NCBI RefSeq assembly: GCF_036324505.1
Contig: NC_086370.1
Coordinates: 21,975,790 to 22,039,789, forward strand
Direction of reading: 5' to 3'
DNA from: Eleginops maclovinus
Taxonomy: Eukaryota; Chordata; Actinopteri; Perciformes; Eleginopidae
DNA length: 64,000 bases
Part shown: one piece after another, positions 28,863 to 39,920 of the stretch
Layout of the letters: each line of letters opens with the position of its first letter
Position numbering within the stretch: position 1 is the stretch's first letter
Program-made: the position numbers and the translations under genes
The notes under the pieces: generated by a model
What the model saw: only the letters and a program-made list of their open reading frames with translations
Databases searched by the model: none
What the model was told of the DNA's origin: nothing

Positions 28863-29044
28863 CTATCACTGAAGCAGGGATCCCCTCTTGTAACTTACAT
28901 TATGTATTAACTTACAAGTCATTGGAACAACTGATTCCTTTATAAATACCCCTGGTTAAAACTAACTAAATCTACCACAACATAAATGCTCTTTAACAAA
29001 TGCATTCAAACACACATTAAATACATAAACAGTAAATAGAATAC

Positions 29045-29165
29045 CTATATCATTCTGCACTGAATCTCGATCCTGCTCGGCGGCTGCTGTCAAACCACGT
29101 GGTTCACTTGTTTTTCTGGGTATGCGCACCGACGCTGCGCAGTAGACATCCTGCTCTCCTCCCAT
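29045..29165 (-). other. setd4: Candidate setd4 upstream exon (5'UTR or in-frame extension)
   Basis: A minus-strand donor GTATTC follows ATGATATAG at 29045. A plausible acceptor lies at 27072-27073 (CCCAAAG), giving an exon from 27071 into the main ATG. Joined this way, an ATG at 29165-29163 stays open into the setd4 frame, predicting about 46 extra residues. Human SETD4 lacks such an extension, so this is most likely untranslated leader that is open by chance. Confidence 0.35.
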
Positions 29166-29256
29166 TTTCTCCGTATATATGTTTCAGCTTTACTGCGCAA
29201 GTCTTCACTTTCTCTGCAGCTTCACCACCTCAGGTCCACTCTACCAAACGCTACAG
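29046..29256. promoter_or_regulatory. Candidate bidirectional setd4/cbr1 promoter
   Basis: A short CpG-containing stretch lies between the divergent first exons. It contains a perfect 12-bp palindrome AACCACGTGGTT (29093-29104) centred on an E-box, two GCGCA/TGCGC half sites (about 29123-29140) resembling an NRF1 site, and TATATA near 29174-29179, placed to serve cbr1. Sequence elements are seen; activity is inferred. Confidence 0.5.
29205..29256 (+). other. cbr1: cbr1 non-coding first exon (left end approximate)
   Basis: A consensus donor CTACAG|GTAAGA ends this exon at 29256. The TATA-like element lies about 30 bp upstream of the assumed start. It would splice to the acceptor CCTGTTGACAG at 30331, two bases before the cbr1 ATG. 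Confidence 0.5.
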
Positions 29257-29619
29257 GTAAGAATCCTTAATTCCAGCTCCTATTTAAGCTGTTTGCACCC
29301 TGCTAGCTCTCAGAAAAGTGTATTTTAATGTCTGTATTTGACTGAAAGGGGACTGCTTTACCATGCTAAATCAAAAAAGTTATTATACGCGAGTCAGTGT
29401 TATGTAACGCAAGGAAAAGGAGATGAAACCAGGCAAAAGGTCTTCTCTGAAGGCTGCAATTAACCCTTGATTTGCGGGATAAGGTCGGTTTTAGTTGCAA
29501 AACGCATTAATGCAGCCTTTCAAAACCAGTAGGCCTATGCATGAAATGGTACACGTTTATGTCCAGACTATATAGACTGCTGGCATGACTGTGCACTTTT
29601 ATTGATTGGTTTTGGATTT

Positions 29620-30205
29620 AATAGTTATTTCTAAGCTAAAAAACCACTGGTCTTATTGGCTATGTGGTGTGCCTTGGTGTAAGAGAAAAACGAAGTACTA
29701 CGATAGCCAACAATTATGGATATAGAATAGAAAAACATACAAAACGTTTTGAAAAATACTGAAAAGATCAACCTGTTTTCATGGGACTTGGCTGTACGGT
29801 TTTGTGCAGGAATGTGCGAATACTGACCAGATAAAGTGCCAAAGTTTACAGTATAAATTCACACTTGTATTGTCTTTATCAGTCAAAAGCTATTGGTTTT
29901 TTATTATTATCAATACCAGTTTACCAATCACAGGTTTCCTAAATGAAGTTATAATAGATTACAGACCTATTCTCCCAGTGTTCTCTCTGAAATCTTCCCC
30001 AATCTCCCCCACAGCTGATAACGTTGTTGAATCCGGTTTTAGGCCGACCCTGCCCTCTTAAGCTTTGTGTGTATGTAGTGCTGTTACAATATGAATGCAC
30101 ATTAAGTCCAATTGTTTATGTTTGTGTTACAGTGTTAAGGGCCTGTTTTCATGTCCAATCCCAGTTCACCAATTATTGGTTTCTTAATTCCACTTATAAC
30201 AGAGT
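29620..30205 (+). repeat. Duplicated segment, copy 2, in cbr1 intron 1
   Basis: Direct-orientation partner of 27580-28110, offset about 2.1 kb, containing extra sequence in its middle. It ends 129 bp before the cbr1 ATG. Confidence 0.85.
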
Positions 30206-30333
30206 CTGTCACCATGACTCAGCATCTTTGTACTGATAGAGCTGTGTAAATGTTGAATGTAAGGCTAATTGTGTTTATTTTTTCCTGTATATGATGTGTG
30301 ATTTCATCCACCGACGTCTCCCTGTTGACAGAC

Positions 30334-31581
30334 ATGTCTACCAAGGTCGCCATAGTAACAGGCAGTAACAAGGGCATCGGGCTGGCCATTGTCCGAGCGC
30401 TCTGCCAGCAGCAGTACCAGGGAGACGTCTACCTGACCGCCAGAGACGTGTACGTACACACACCCGAAACAGCTGGCAGCAACATGCTCTGTTGGTTTTA
30501 GCTCTGTGTATTCAGCCACTGTTGGGGTGTCCCGTTATTGTGGAAAGAAGACATATTTTTTTATGGAAAAGGAGACATTTCCAGCCTCTCTAGTTTTTAT
30601 TTGGGACATTTTTTAACCTGGAATATTCATCAGACGATTCATGCAGGCGGATAGTTTAACTATAGTTATAATGATAAGAATATTAAGATTCAATATTTAA
30701 AAATGTCTAATATTGGAAAGATTTGTGAAAATATATGAAATAAATACAAAAGAATTATATTTGACATGTATTAAAACAATTCAAAGTTAAACTTGTGAAC
30801 AATGGAAGCTAATTTAAAATAAAATAAATGGGAAGAGTACAAATAAATGTAAAACTATACGTAAAATGTGTGAAAAATATAAGAAATACACCAAAAAAAA
30901 TCAAGTTTTGTAAAAAGTACAGGTTAAAAATATCCAGAAATAATGTTAAAAACTGTACAAATACATAAAACTTATTAAATATGTAAAACTGTTTTGAAAA
31001 AGTATACAAATTTGTTCAAAATATATTAGAAAAGTGTTTGTTAAATATGTGTCAGGGAAAGATACCCCAAACTCCTCCTGCAGAACGAATGAACAAAGCT
31101 GCAGATATTTCCATACAAGGGAAATTGAACTTTTCCGCTGTTTTGTGCAGCGGTCGTGGAGAGGAGGCGGTGAAAGCTCTGGCCGCTGACGGACTGACGG
31201 CCAAGTTCCATCAGCTGGACATCAACGACGTGAACAGCATCGTCGCCGCCGCCGGCTTCTTCAAAAAGGCGTACGGAGGAGTGGACGTGCTCGTCAACAA
31301 CGCTGCCATCGCTTTCAAAGGTAGCGTTACTGATCCATATCTCACTGCACTGAAGCCATGCACACAATATTAATACGCCCCCCCCCTCTCTCTCTCTTCA
31401 GACGCAGACCCCACTCCGTTCCCAGTCCAGGCCGAGGTGACCCTCAAGACAAACTTCTTCGCCACCCGAGACATGCTGACTCACTTTCTGCCGCTCATCA
31501 AAGCTGGAGGTGAGGACACAGAAGTTCAGCTCAGTGCACACACTCATCTTTTTTGTTGTGAGGGGTCAGCTTCAAACATCC

Positions 31582-31639
<58 letters not shown>

Positions 31640-32775
31640 CAGGCCGCGTGGTGAACATCTCCAGCTTCGTTGGAGCCCGCACGTTGAATAAGCTCAGCCC
31701 CGCCCTGCAGCAGCGTTTCCGCAGCAGTGACATCACGGAGGAGGAGCTGTCCGGGCTCATGCAGCAGTTCGTGGATCTGGCTCAGAAGGGCGAGCACGAG
31801 AAGGGGGGCTGGGCCAACACGGCGTACGGGACGTCCAAGACCGGACTCACGGTACGACTCATCGTAGTAGAAGTGAAATGTAGACGAACAAAAACCATGT
31901 TGATTCTCTGAGCAACAACTTATTGTGGATCCATTATTTATACCTGTGTGCATGTGTGTCTGTGTGTGTGTGTGTCTGTGTGTTTCAGGTCCTGTCGATG
32001 ATCCACGCTCGCCGTGTGACGAAGGAGAGACCTCACGACGGGGTACACTCTTTTATATCTTTGATCAAAGAACAAGAAGAAACTCATCTTTCCAACCATT
32101 AACAGAAGTAGTATTAATGTTACAGCTCTTATCCTCGTTCGCTCTCTGCTCCACCTTTCCTACCACATCTCAATCTTAACTTACAAGTTAAAATAATGTA
32201 TTACTGCCGTCTGCTTTTATGCACTACATATCTCAAATATCAAATCAAAGCTTAGGACTTTTCTGTTTAATTTGGGGATAATGTATTCGCACTGCAGCAT
32301 CATTTTACTGAATTAGAACACGGTGTAATAATTGTGTGTATTTTTTCACATTTCCTTGTTTCTGCTTTGAAGCCTTTTGAATTGTCATTATTTTGTTGAT
32401 ATTTATTTACTGTTATTTACGTCCTTTATTTGTATTGAGCTCTGTCCTATCCTGTGTTTCTGCTGCTTAAACATCTGGATTTTCCTGCTTGGATCAATGA
32501 AGTCGAATCTGTCTCATCTTATCTTATCTGAAGGTTTTTAAAGGCAACTATTATTTGGCATAGATCTAATCTTCGTTCCTTTGATTATAATTTGTCCTCA
32601 GATCCTGGTGAACGCCTGCTGCCCCGGCTGGGTTCGCACCGACATGGCCGGCCAAAAAGCCCCCAAGTCCCCGGAGGAGGGGGCCATCACTCCGGTGTAT
32701 CTGGCCCTGCTGCCGGCCGGGGCCACGGACCCCCACGGGAAGTTCGTCTCCGATAAAGAAGTTCAGCCGTGGTGA
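30334..32775 (+). CDS. cbr1: Carbonyl reductase 1 / 20beta-hydroxysteroid dehydrogenase-like
   Basis: Cytosolic NADPH-dependent short-chain dehydrogenase/reductase acting on carbonyls of quinones, prostaglandins and steroids; fish members include 20beta-HSD activity. Exons: 30334-30449, 31151-31320, 31402-31509, 31643-31851, 31989-32042, 32602-32775. All GT-AG; 831 nt in total, i.e. 276 aa plus stop (human 277). Cofactor motif TGSNKGIG at 9-16; NNAA at 88-91 (family usually NNAG); catalytic Ser139 in NISSF; Tyr193 and Lys197 in YGTSK, with the same numbering as human CBR1. The long loop typical of monomeric CBR1 (TEEELSGLMQQF) is present. The C-terminus NACCPGWVRTDMAG to VQPW is conserved in type. 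Acceptors of exons 4 and 5 are preceded by (TG)n. Whether it is cbr1 or its fish paralogue cbr1l cannot be settled without a tree. Confidence 0.95.
31584..31637. repeat. (TG)n microsatellite at the cbr1 exon 4 acceptor
   Basis: About 27 units immediately followed by TTTCAG. Confidence 0.95.
32385..32522 (+). mobile_element. LINE/SINE 3' tail-like fragment in cbr1 intron 5
   Basis: TGCTTGGATCAATGAAGTCG followed by CTCATCTTATCTTATCT resembles the GGATCAATAAAGT-plus-short-repeat tails of fish non-LTR elements. Confidence 0.4.
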
Positions 32776-32809
32776 AGGGCTGTGGCGGTGTGGCTGTGTG
32801 GCTGTGTGG

Positions 32810-32813
<4 letters not shown>

Positions 32814-32847
<34 letters not shown>
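32814..32847. repeat. (TG)n in cbr1 3'UTR
   Basis: About 17 units, shortly after four near-repeats of GTGTGGCT. Confidence 0.9.
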
Positions 32848-32848
<1 letters not shown>

Positions 32849-33027
32849 ACAGAGGGGAAGTTTTCATTTGTTACAGCAAAGAAAGAGCCAAACACAGCTT
32901 AATGTAACAAAAAGATATACAACAATTACACGATTTTACAGAGACACAAAGAAACCGTTCTGCGGTCTATCAGCCAGGTACATTTGTTATAACTGTGTGT
33001 GTATATCAGTGTTTTAATTGATAGGAA

Positions 33028-33033
33028 AATAAA
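33028..33033 (+). promoter_or_regulatory. cbr1 poly(A) signal AATAAA
   Basis: A canonical hexamer about 250 nt past the stop, in AAAATAAATCC context. The 3'UTR includes a (TG)n tract at 32814-32847. Confidence 0.6.
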
Positions 33034-33267
33034 TCCAGCTGTTTTTGTTTTGCCATTTATAATTCATGTTATTTGAGTCTACTTTTATTTGCGGAAAGAA
33101 AAGCCGATTTTGAGATTTGTATCATGACTGAGTTTACTACAAATGAACCTAAAACAACGACTCCATCGTCCAAGGCAGCAGAAATACCTGACGACTATTT
33201 GAAAAAGATGACACAAGCGTCACACAATGTGGGAAAAAAACACTCTTGATACACACAACTTCTCAGT

Positions 33268-33483
<216 letters not shown>

Positions 33484-34751
33484 TCTGTGGCTGTGGCTTA
33501 CACAACAATAATAAGGCCTCTATCTGCAACTGCTGGTGTCTACTCCATGTCATCATTTGCCTTCTTTAACATTTTTATACATTTACATGCAAAGAAGAAC
33601 TCTTGCCTTCATCGGAAAAAGCTTAAATGTTGTGTTAAGAATAAAAAGCTTTTCTGAAACACTGGTTGTATTTTATTTCTGTGAATAATGCTGGAAATAG
33701 AAAACCCTTCAGGACAGATTTGTGGGGTTGCAGTGACATCTAGTGGTCAAGATGGAGATTTGATTATAATATACTTGTATTTCACTCATTTAATGTTTAT
33801 ATATATACAGACAATGGACAACAAAGCAAAGTAGGTCAAAGCAGGAGGCAAGAAATCATAGCTTATTAAAAATGTTGCGTTTTGGTCAAAGACCCCAAAA
33901 CATTTGTCAGAACTCAAAACTTTGTGATAAGTTTAAAAAAGAAAGTCCAAGCTAAAGGTAAGAATCAAATAAAGTAATTTACAGGGCTTAAATAACACAT
34001 TTCTGGCCTACTGTTTGTATAATAGTATTACTAAATAATGCTGAAAATCTCTTAATGATAAATATGTGGATATATAGCGACACCTGGCGGTCAGATATGG
34101 TAATTGCAGTAAAATCAATTCATAATTATTTTATATTAAAAGAAAAATGATAATAGATTAGATATCCTTCAATGATCCCCAAGACCTTGCACATTAATTC
34201 AAAAAGGAAACAATATAAAATAAACGAACAGTGAAAATTTACATAGCCAAGGGTATATATCTAATTGAGTATTTTGATTGAATATGCAATATAAATACAC
34301 AGAATTGAAGTCAGTGTACTTTACGACAGGCCAGCCTCCTACTAACAACATGCAAACAAAGAATACTAGGGCTCAAGTAATTCCAGTTTTAAAATATATC
34401 CAACTCAGTGAATTATGTTTGTTAAAAAGGAATAAAGTAGAGTGTAATCTGGAAAGGAAAAGAGCAGCGATAAAACAATAGAACCTCCAGGAACAAAGCA
34501 CAACGTGTGGTTTGTGCACTGGTTGATTTCCATAAGCAGAATACAGATCTAAAGGTACATTAGACGTGAATTGCCTTTGATTTGCAGTTTAACGTCTCCA
34601 GCATGCACCTATAATTTTGATTTATAGACGTGTTTATGGAGAGCTATAACGACCCCCCGCCCCCCCGCACGTCAAACAATAAATGGCATTCTCCCTGGAG
34701 AAATATTAATAGAGCCGGCATATGACACAAATACAGCTTTATTTATGAGCA

Positions 34752-34752
<1 letters not shown>

Positions 34753-34822
<70 letters not shown>
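34753..34822. repeat. (TG)n microsatellite
   Basis: About 35 units, intergenic. Confidence 0.95.
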
Positions 34823-34823
<1 letters not shown>

Positions 34824-35804
34824 ACAGTATAGGAAAAACACACAGGATTTGTTTCTATTTCTTCTCCTTCTCAACAATGCCTGATTTATTTCAGGGTTTT
34901 ATCTGTAAATGTTGGTCAGTATTTCTCGTTCCACTGCAACAATTCTCATTTTATTTACAAAATACTGAGAATCAGAAATCCTTTATTTGTCCTATAGTGG
35001 GGAAATGTACAGTATGACACAGCAAAGGTAGATTGCAGATAAAATACAAGATTAGTTTGTCAAAGAAAGAGACCAGGACATGGTAATCAAATCAAATCAG
35101 CACAACTCGATGGTGGGAATAAAATATACACATGAATGCATTTAAGAAACCATTACAACATTATTAAATTGTAAAACATTTGATCAATACTTAACTTTTT
35201 ATATCAATAGCTCAATATTCAAAAGTCATGAATAAAAATAAATAAGAATTAAAACAAATAAACTGTAAGTGTAATGTAACATCCCGCAGTCCTCCAAATT
35301 CACATATTACATTTCATATATCAAATAAACTGTAGCCTATATATTAATAAATATTGACCTTGGTGTCGTTAGCTGCAGCTACGGTCCTGTTTTCATTATT
35401 TCTATTTATTTGCTAGCTCACATTATTAGAAAAGGAGTTAAAAAATGATCAGCGATTTCCCTTTAGCGGAATAAAACCCAGACTTTCACATCTGTATGTT
35501 TACATCCTTTATCATTACATATGATATCAAATATGAAAGAGAATACAGATGTTTTTGTGCTGAAAATTGATGTTTTTCAGCTATTTTCGCCACACGAAAC
35601 ATCAGCTATGTCCCGTATCTGTCACCTGCTTAGTGCCAGGTGAATCATTATCAGTAATGCTCACATGGTATTGATCACCGTGTATCCTATCACTTGTTGT
35701 GGCTTTTGTTCTGAAGGATTCCCCCCCCACACCGCAGGATCAATAAAGTAATTATGATGCTCATGCAGCAATTACAGCCGGTGATAATGATGATGATTAT
35801 CAGA

Positions 35805-35827
35805 GTGTGTGTGTGTGTGTGTGTGTG
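35805..35827. repeat. Short (GT)n
   Basis: About 11 units, intergenic, 140 bp from the opposite-phase (CA)n at 35971. Confidence 0.9.
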
Positions 35828-35970
35828 ACGGGGTTTCCCGGTGCAGATAGCAGGGATTACAGGATTATCATCTGTGTCTGTGCTGCGTGGATTAGTTTTA
35901 TCTACGAGGTAATCGGGGGTTTTACCCTCGTCAGATAGGACTACAACTCCCACGGTCACGGTCACGGTCT

Positions 35971-36092
<122 letters not shown>

Positions 36093-36234
36093 CAATGTGT
36101 GTTGACTCACAGGTTTAAAACAGAGGGAAGCATGAGCCGAAATATCTGGATCTAAGCCGGAAAAGTTCTTCAAAATATGAAATATAAAACCAGTTGAAGG
36201 AGATCCCCTGCGCTGACCTTCTTTCCATCAAACG

Positions 36235-36523
36235 TTTTTCTCTTTCCTGTGGTGGGCTCCGTAGGTTTTAGTGCATGTAAATGGTCTGCAGAGGCTAAAT
36301 TCCAAAGTTTCAATCACTATGTAACACTTGTGCTTCTATTGGCGGGCGCTCCAACACATTGTACGTGATAGGCTAAGGGGCGGGACATCTCTAAGAGGAA
36401 GACCAATCAGAGCAGACTGGGCTCTGGTTTCAGACAGAGGGTGAAAAGAGGTGCTGCAGCACAGGCAGTATGAGAAACATAAAGAGCTTTCTGAACATTA
36501 AAGCAGGGAGACATGTCCCAGGA
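36235..36523. mobile_element. MITE family A copy hosting the 57-bp minisatellite
   Basis: It starts with the family end (CTTTCCTGTGG...GTAGGTTTTAGTGCATG), followed by AATGGTCTGCAGAGGC, an internal CCAATCAGAGCAGACTGGGC, and ATGAGAAACATAAAGAGCTT. These blocks recur at 40.9, 46.1, 51.0 and 60.8 kb. The minisatellite replaces or expands the rest of the element. Confidence 0.7.
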
Positions 36524-37831
36524 GAGACACTACATACTGACATACACCTGAACATCAGCAGGAGAGGACTCTTTAAAGTAGAGACACTACATACTGATAT
36601 ACACCTGAACATCAGCAGGAGAGGACTCTTTAAAGTAGAGACTCTACATACTGATATACACCTGAACATCAGCAGGAGAGGACTCTTTAAAGTAGAGACA
36701 CTACATACTGATATACACCTGAACATCAGCAGGAGAGGACTCTTTAAAGTAGAGACTCTACATACTGATATACACCTGAACATCAGCAGGAGAGGACTCT
36801 TTAAAGTAGAGACTCTACATACTGATATACACCTGAACATCAGCAGGAGAGGACTCTTTAAAGTAGAGACACTACATACTGATATACACCTGAACATCAG
36901 CAGGAGAGGACTCTTTAAAGTAGAGACTCTACATACTGATATACACCTGAATATCAGCAGGAGAGGACTCTTTAAAGTAGAGACACTACATACTGATATA
37001 CACCTGAACATCAGCAGGAGAGGACTCTTTAAAGTAGAGACGCTACATACTGATATACACCTGAACATCAGCAGGAGAGGACTCTTTAAAGTAGAGACAC
37101 TACATACTGATATACACCTGAACATCAGCAGGAGAGGACTCTTTAAAGTAGAGACTCTACATACTGATATACACCTGAACATCAGCAGGAGAGGACTCTT
37201 TAAAGTAGAGACACTACATACTGATATACACCTGAACATCAGCAGGAGAGGACTCTTTAAAGTAGAGACTCTACATACTGATATACACCTGAACATCAGC
37301 AGGAGAGGACTCTTTAAAGTAGAGACTCTACATACTGATATACACCTGAACATCAGCAGGAGAGGACTCTTTAAAGTAGAGACACTACATACTGATATAC
37401 ACCTGAACATCAGCAGGAGAGGACTCTTTAAAGTAGAGACTCTACATACTGATATACACCTGATCATCAGCAGGAGAGGACTCTTTAAAGTAGAGACACT
37501 ACATACTGATATACACCTGAACATCAGCAGGAGAGGACTCTTTAAAGTAGAGACGCTACATACTGATATACACCTGAACATCAGCAGGAGAGGACTCTTT
37601 AAAGTAGAGACACTACATACTGATATACACCTGAACATCAGCAGGAGAGGACTCTTTAAAGTAGAGACACTACATACTGATATACACCTGAACATCAGCA
37701 GGAGAGGACTCTTTAAAGTAGAGACACTACATACTGATATACACCTGAACATCAGCAGGAGAGGACTCTTTAAAGTAGAGACACTACATACTGATATACA
37801 CCTGAACATCAGCAGGAGAGGACTCTTTAAA
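36524..37831 (+). repeat. 57-bp minisatellite, 23 copies
   Basis: The unit begins GAGACNCTACATACTGATAT and ends GGACTCTTTAAAGTA. There are 22 full units plus one of 54 bp. Only a few positions vary: the N is A, T or G; one GAC for GAT; AAC becomes AAT or ATC. Because 57 is a multiple of 3 and no stop occurs, both strands stay open across the whole array (about 473 codons plus, 478 minus). It is embedded in a family A MITE, so it is read as a minisatellite and not a gene. A nine-unit higher-order duplication is visible. Confidence 0.95.
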
Positions 37832-38864
37832 TCATACTTATATTTTGAATTCATTGCACCATGCATTACCCCAGATGAATTAACACTATGAAATGGTCCT
37901 TTAGAAAGTGTTACGCAATGTTACTTGTAAAATATCTTACCCAAAAACTGCACTGGCGTTAATCCTTTCCCATCATGCGTCTGTCCTCAGTTGATCAGTT
38001 CTTCTGGCAGCATGTGAGGACACAGTCATGCACAGTAATCCCCAAAAAATCACAGAAATCTTGTTGCAAATATTAAGATTTAAGCTCCTTAGCATTTTCG
38101 TCATTTTTCTTTTCAATGATACGTTTGTTTCTCGCAGTCTGGGATTTGGTAAAACCCACCGTTGATGTTCAGGGAATAGAGTTTTAAAGCCGTATAAACT
38201 GTCAAATATTAATCAGACATAAACATTGCTTTTTCCCAGTATGTTGCATAAAACTGATGAATGTTATGCACGGATTAGATCTTCTAAAAAGGCAGTAAAG
38301 TCAAACGATTGTTGAATTTAAAATGTGATTGTTTCTCGCGGCTGCAGCTTTTGTCTTCCAGTAGATAACTGTAATCTTCTCTGTTTATCTATCAGGCTGA
38401 GCACACTGTAAAACAAGAGATGCTTTTATCCAATGTGATGGATGGAAGATATTATAAAGTTTGTTTATTCTGTCACGTTTCTCCTCCATCTGATATCTTG
38501 ACTTACAGTTGCCCAAAGCCTGAAGTCTTTCTCAGTTTGTAATTGAAAGTGTTTTGTTCTTGTACTTTAATTTGAGTTGCACTCTTTGCTTTTGCAGAAG
38601 CATTGATTTTATTTCCCCAAAAATGAAGTAGAGCTGGTATTATGAGATTTTAAAGGGGCAATAAGTCAGATTCTCATTCACTGTGTGTCTGCTGGAAGTG
38701 TTGGTAACGTTTTGGATCAATACCAATATCTGGAGTGTAGTAAAAAATGCACAAAAAATAAGCAAAACATTCTAATTGAAGAAGAGAAGTTGTGAGGGAA
38801 ATGTGCTCCCTTTGTTAAAGAACTGTTTCATTAGCAAACCCACCGCACCATCAGAGGGCTCATG

Positions 38865-39732
38865 GTCCTTTAAAATGACCATAAAGGGGCAAAGCAACCA
38901 TAGGGAAAAGAATAGCTGCAAAAAGACCAAACCAAAAACTACAAGGTGAAACCAAATGAACACAAAGACCCACAAAAAGACCGACCCAATTAAAATGTGT
39001 CACAACAAAACTACAACGTGCTACAAAACTATCAATGAAGAACATTATTACAAACGATCAAATGAGGACAAAGACACACACAACAAAAGGGCCAAAACAA
39101 CCATGGAGAAATAAGTCGCTACCTAAACAACTGCACAGAGATGCAAAAAACCAGCTACAATTTCGACACAAAAACAAGTAGACATGCAAAACAACTACTA
39201 TAGGGCCTAAAACAAGTATGGATCAGTGAGAAGCTACAAAAAGAAACAACTTGACCACAAAGACAAACACAGCAATGATAAAGTGACACAAAAAAAAGTG
39301 CATAAGAAATAACCAGCTACAAAAAGACTCAGAAAAATACAAAGAAATATAAAACAACTATAAAGAGACACATCAAAGCTAAACGCTCAATTCAACGATT
39401 ACAAAGTGACACAAAAGCTGCAAAGAAACATGCAAAACAACTACAAAAAGGGCCTTAAACAACTATAGAGCAAGAGGGAGCTACAAAAACACCAAACCTA
39501 TTAGAAATGTCACAAAAAACAAGAGACACAGAAAATAGCTACAAGATGATTTAAACAAAGGGACTAAAAGAAATTCAAAAAGATATAAAATGACTAAAAC
39601 GAACGAAAAAAAGGGCCAGAACAACCATAGAGGAACTACTAGCTATACTAAAGACCAAACCAATTAGACCTAAAGAAAAAGACAACTACAACATCACTGT
39701 GGATCAAACAGAAACCTATTCAAATGTTGCAG

Positions 39733-39779
<47 letters not shown>

Positions 39780-39920
39780 CAAAGACACACAAAGTGACCT
39801 AAAACCAACCGAGAAATAAATAGCTCTACAATTAGACCAAAAACAATTACACAAATTAAGCCTCAAACGGACTCAAAATGACCTCAAAAGTCATAAACAA
39901 AGACAACAGAAGCTCCGTTT
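38865..39920 (+). repeat. A-rich degenerate tandem repeat, ~1 kb
   Basis: The plus strand is almost free of T and G-poor, built from many diverged repeats of roughly ACAAAAAGACCAAAC / ACAAAACAACTACAAAGAG. It contains the perfect (AAC)n at 39734-39779. No coding sense. Confidence 0.75.
39734..39779. repeat. (AAC)n microsatellite
   Basis: About 15 perfect trinucleotide units, inside the A-rich degenerate repeat region. Confidence 0.95.

Larger units (their letters stand above)
27055..29045. other. setd4 upstream intron / repeat-rich spacer
   Basis: Between the setd4 coding start and the shared promoter. It holds AAGTACTTAA elements, a tRNA-like SINE fragment, a perfect hairpin and one copy of the duplicated segment also found in cbr1 intron 1. 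No further coding exon is supported. Confidence 0.5.

Noticed and set aside
36524..37831. CRISPR-like array
   Set aside because: Units are contiguous with no unique spacers, in a vertebrate genome; a minisatellite.
36430..37891. Two overlapping ~475-codon open frames, one per strand, as protein genes
   Set aside because: Both are products of a stop-free 57-bp unit inside a MITE; no family resemblance, no splice or promoter context.
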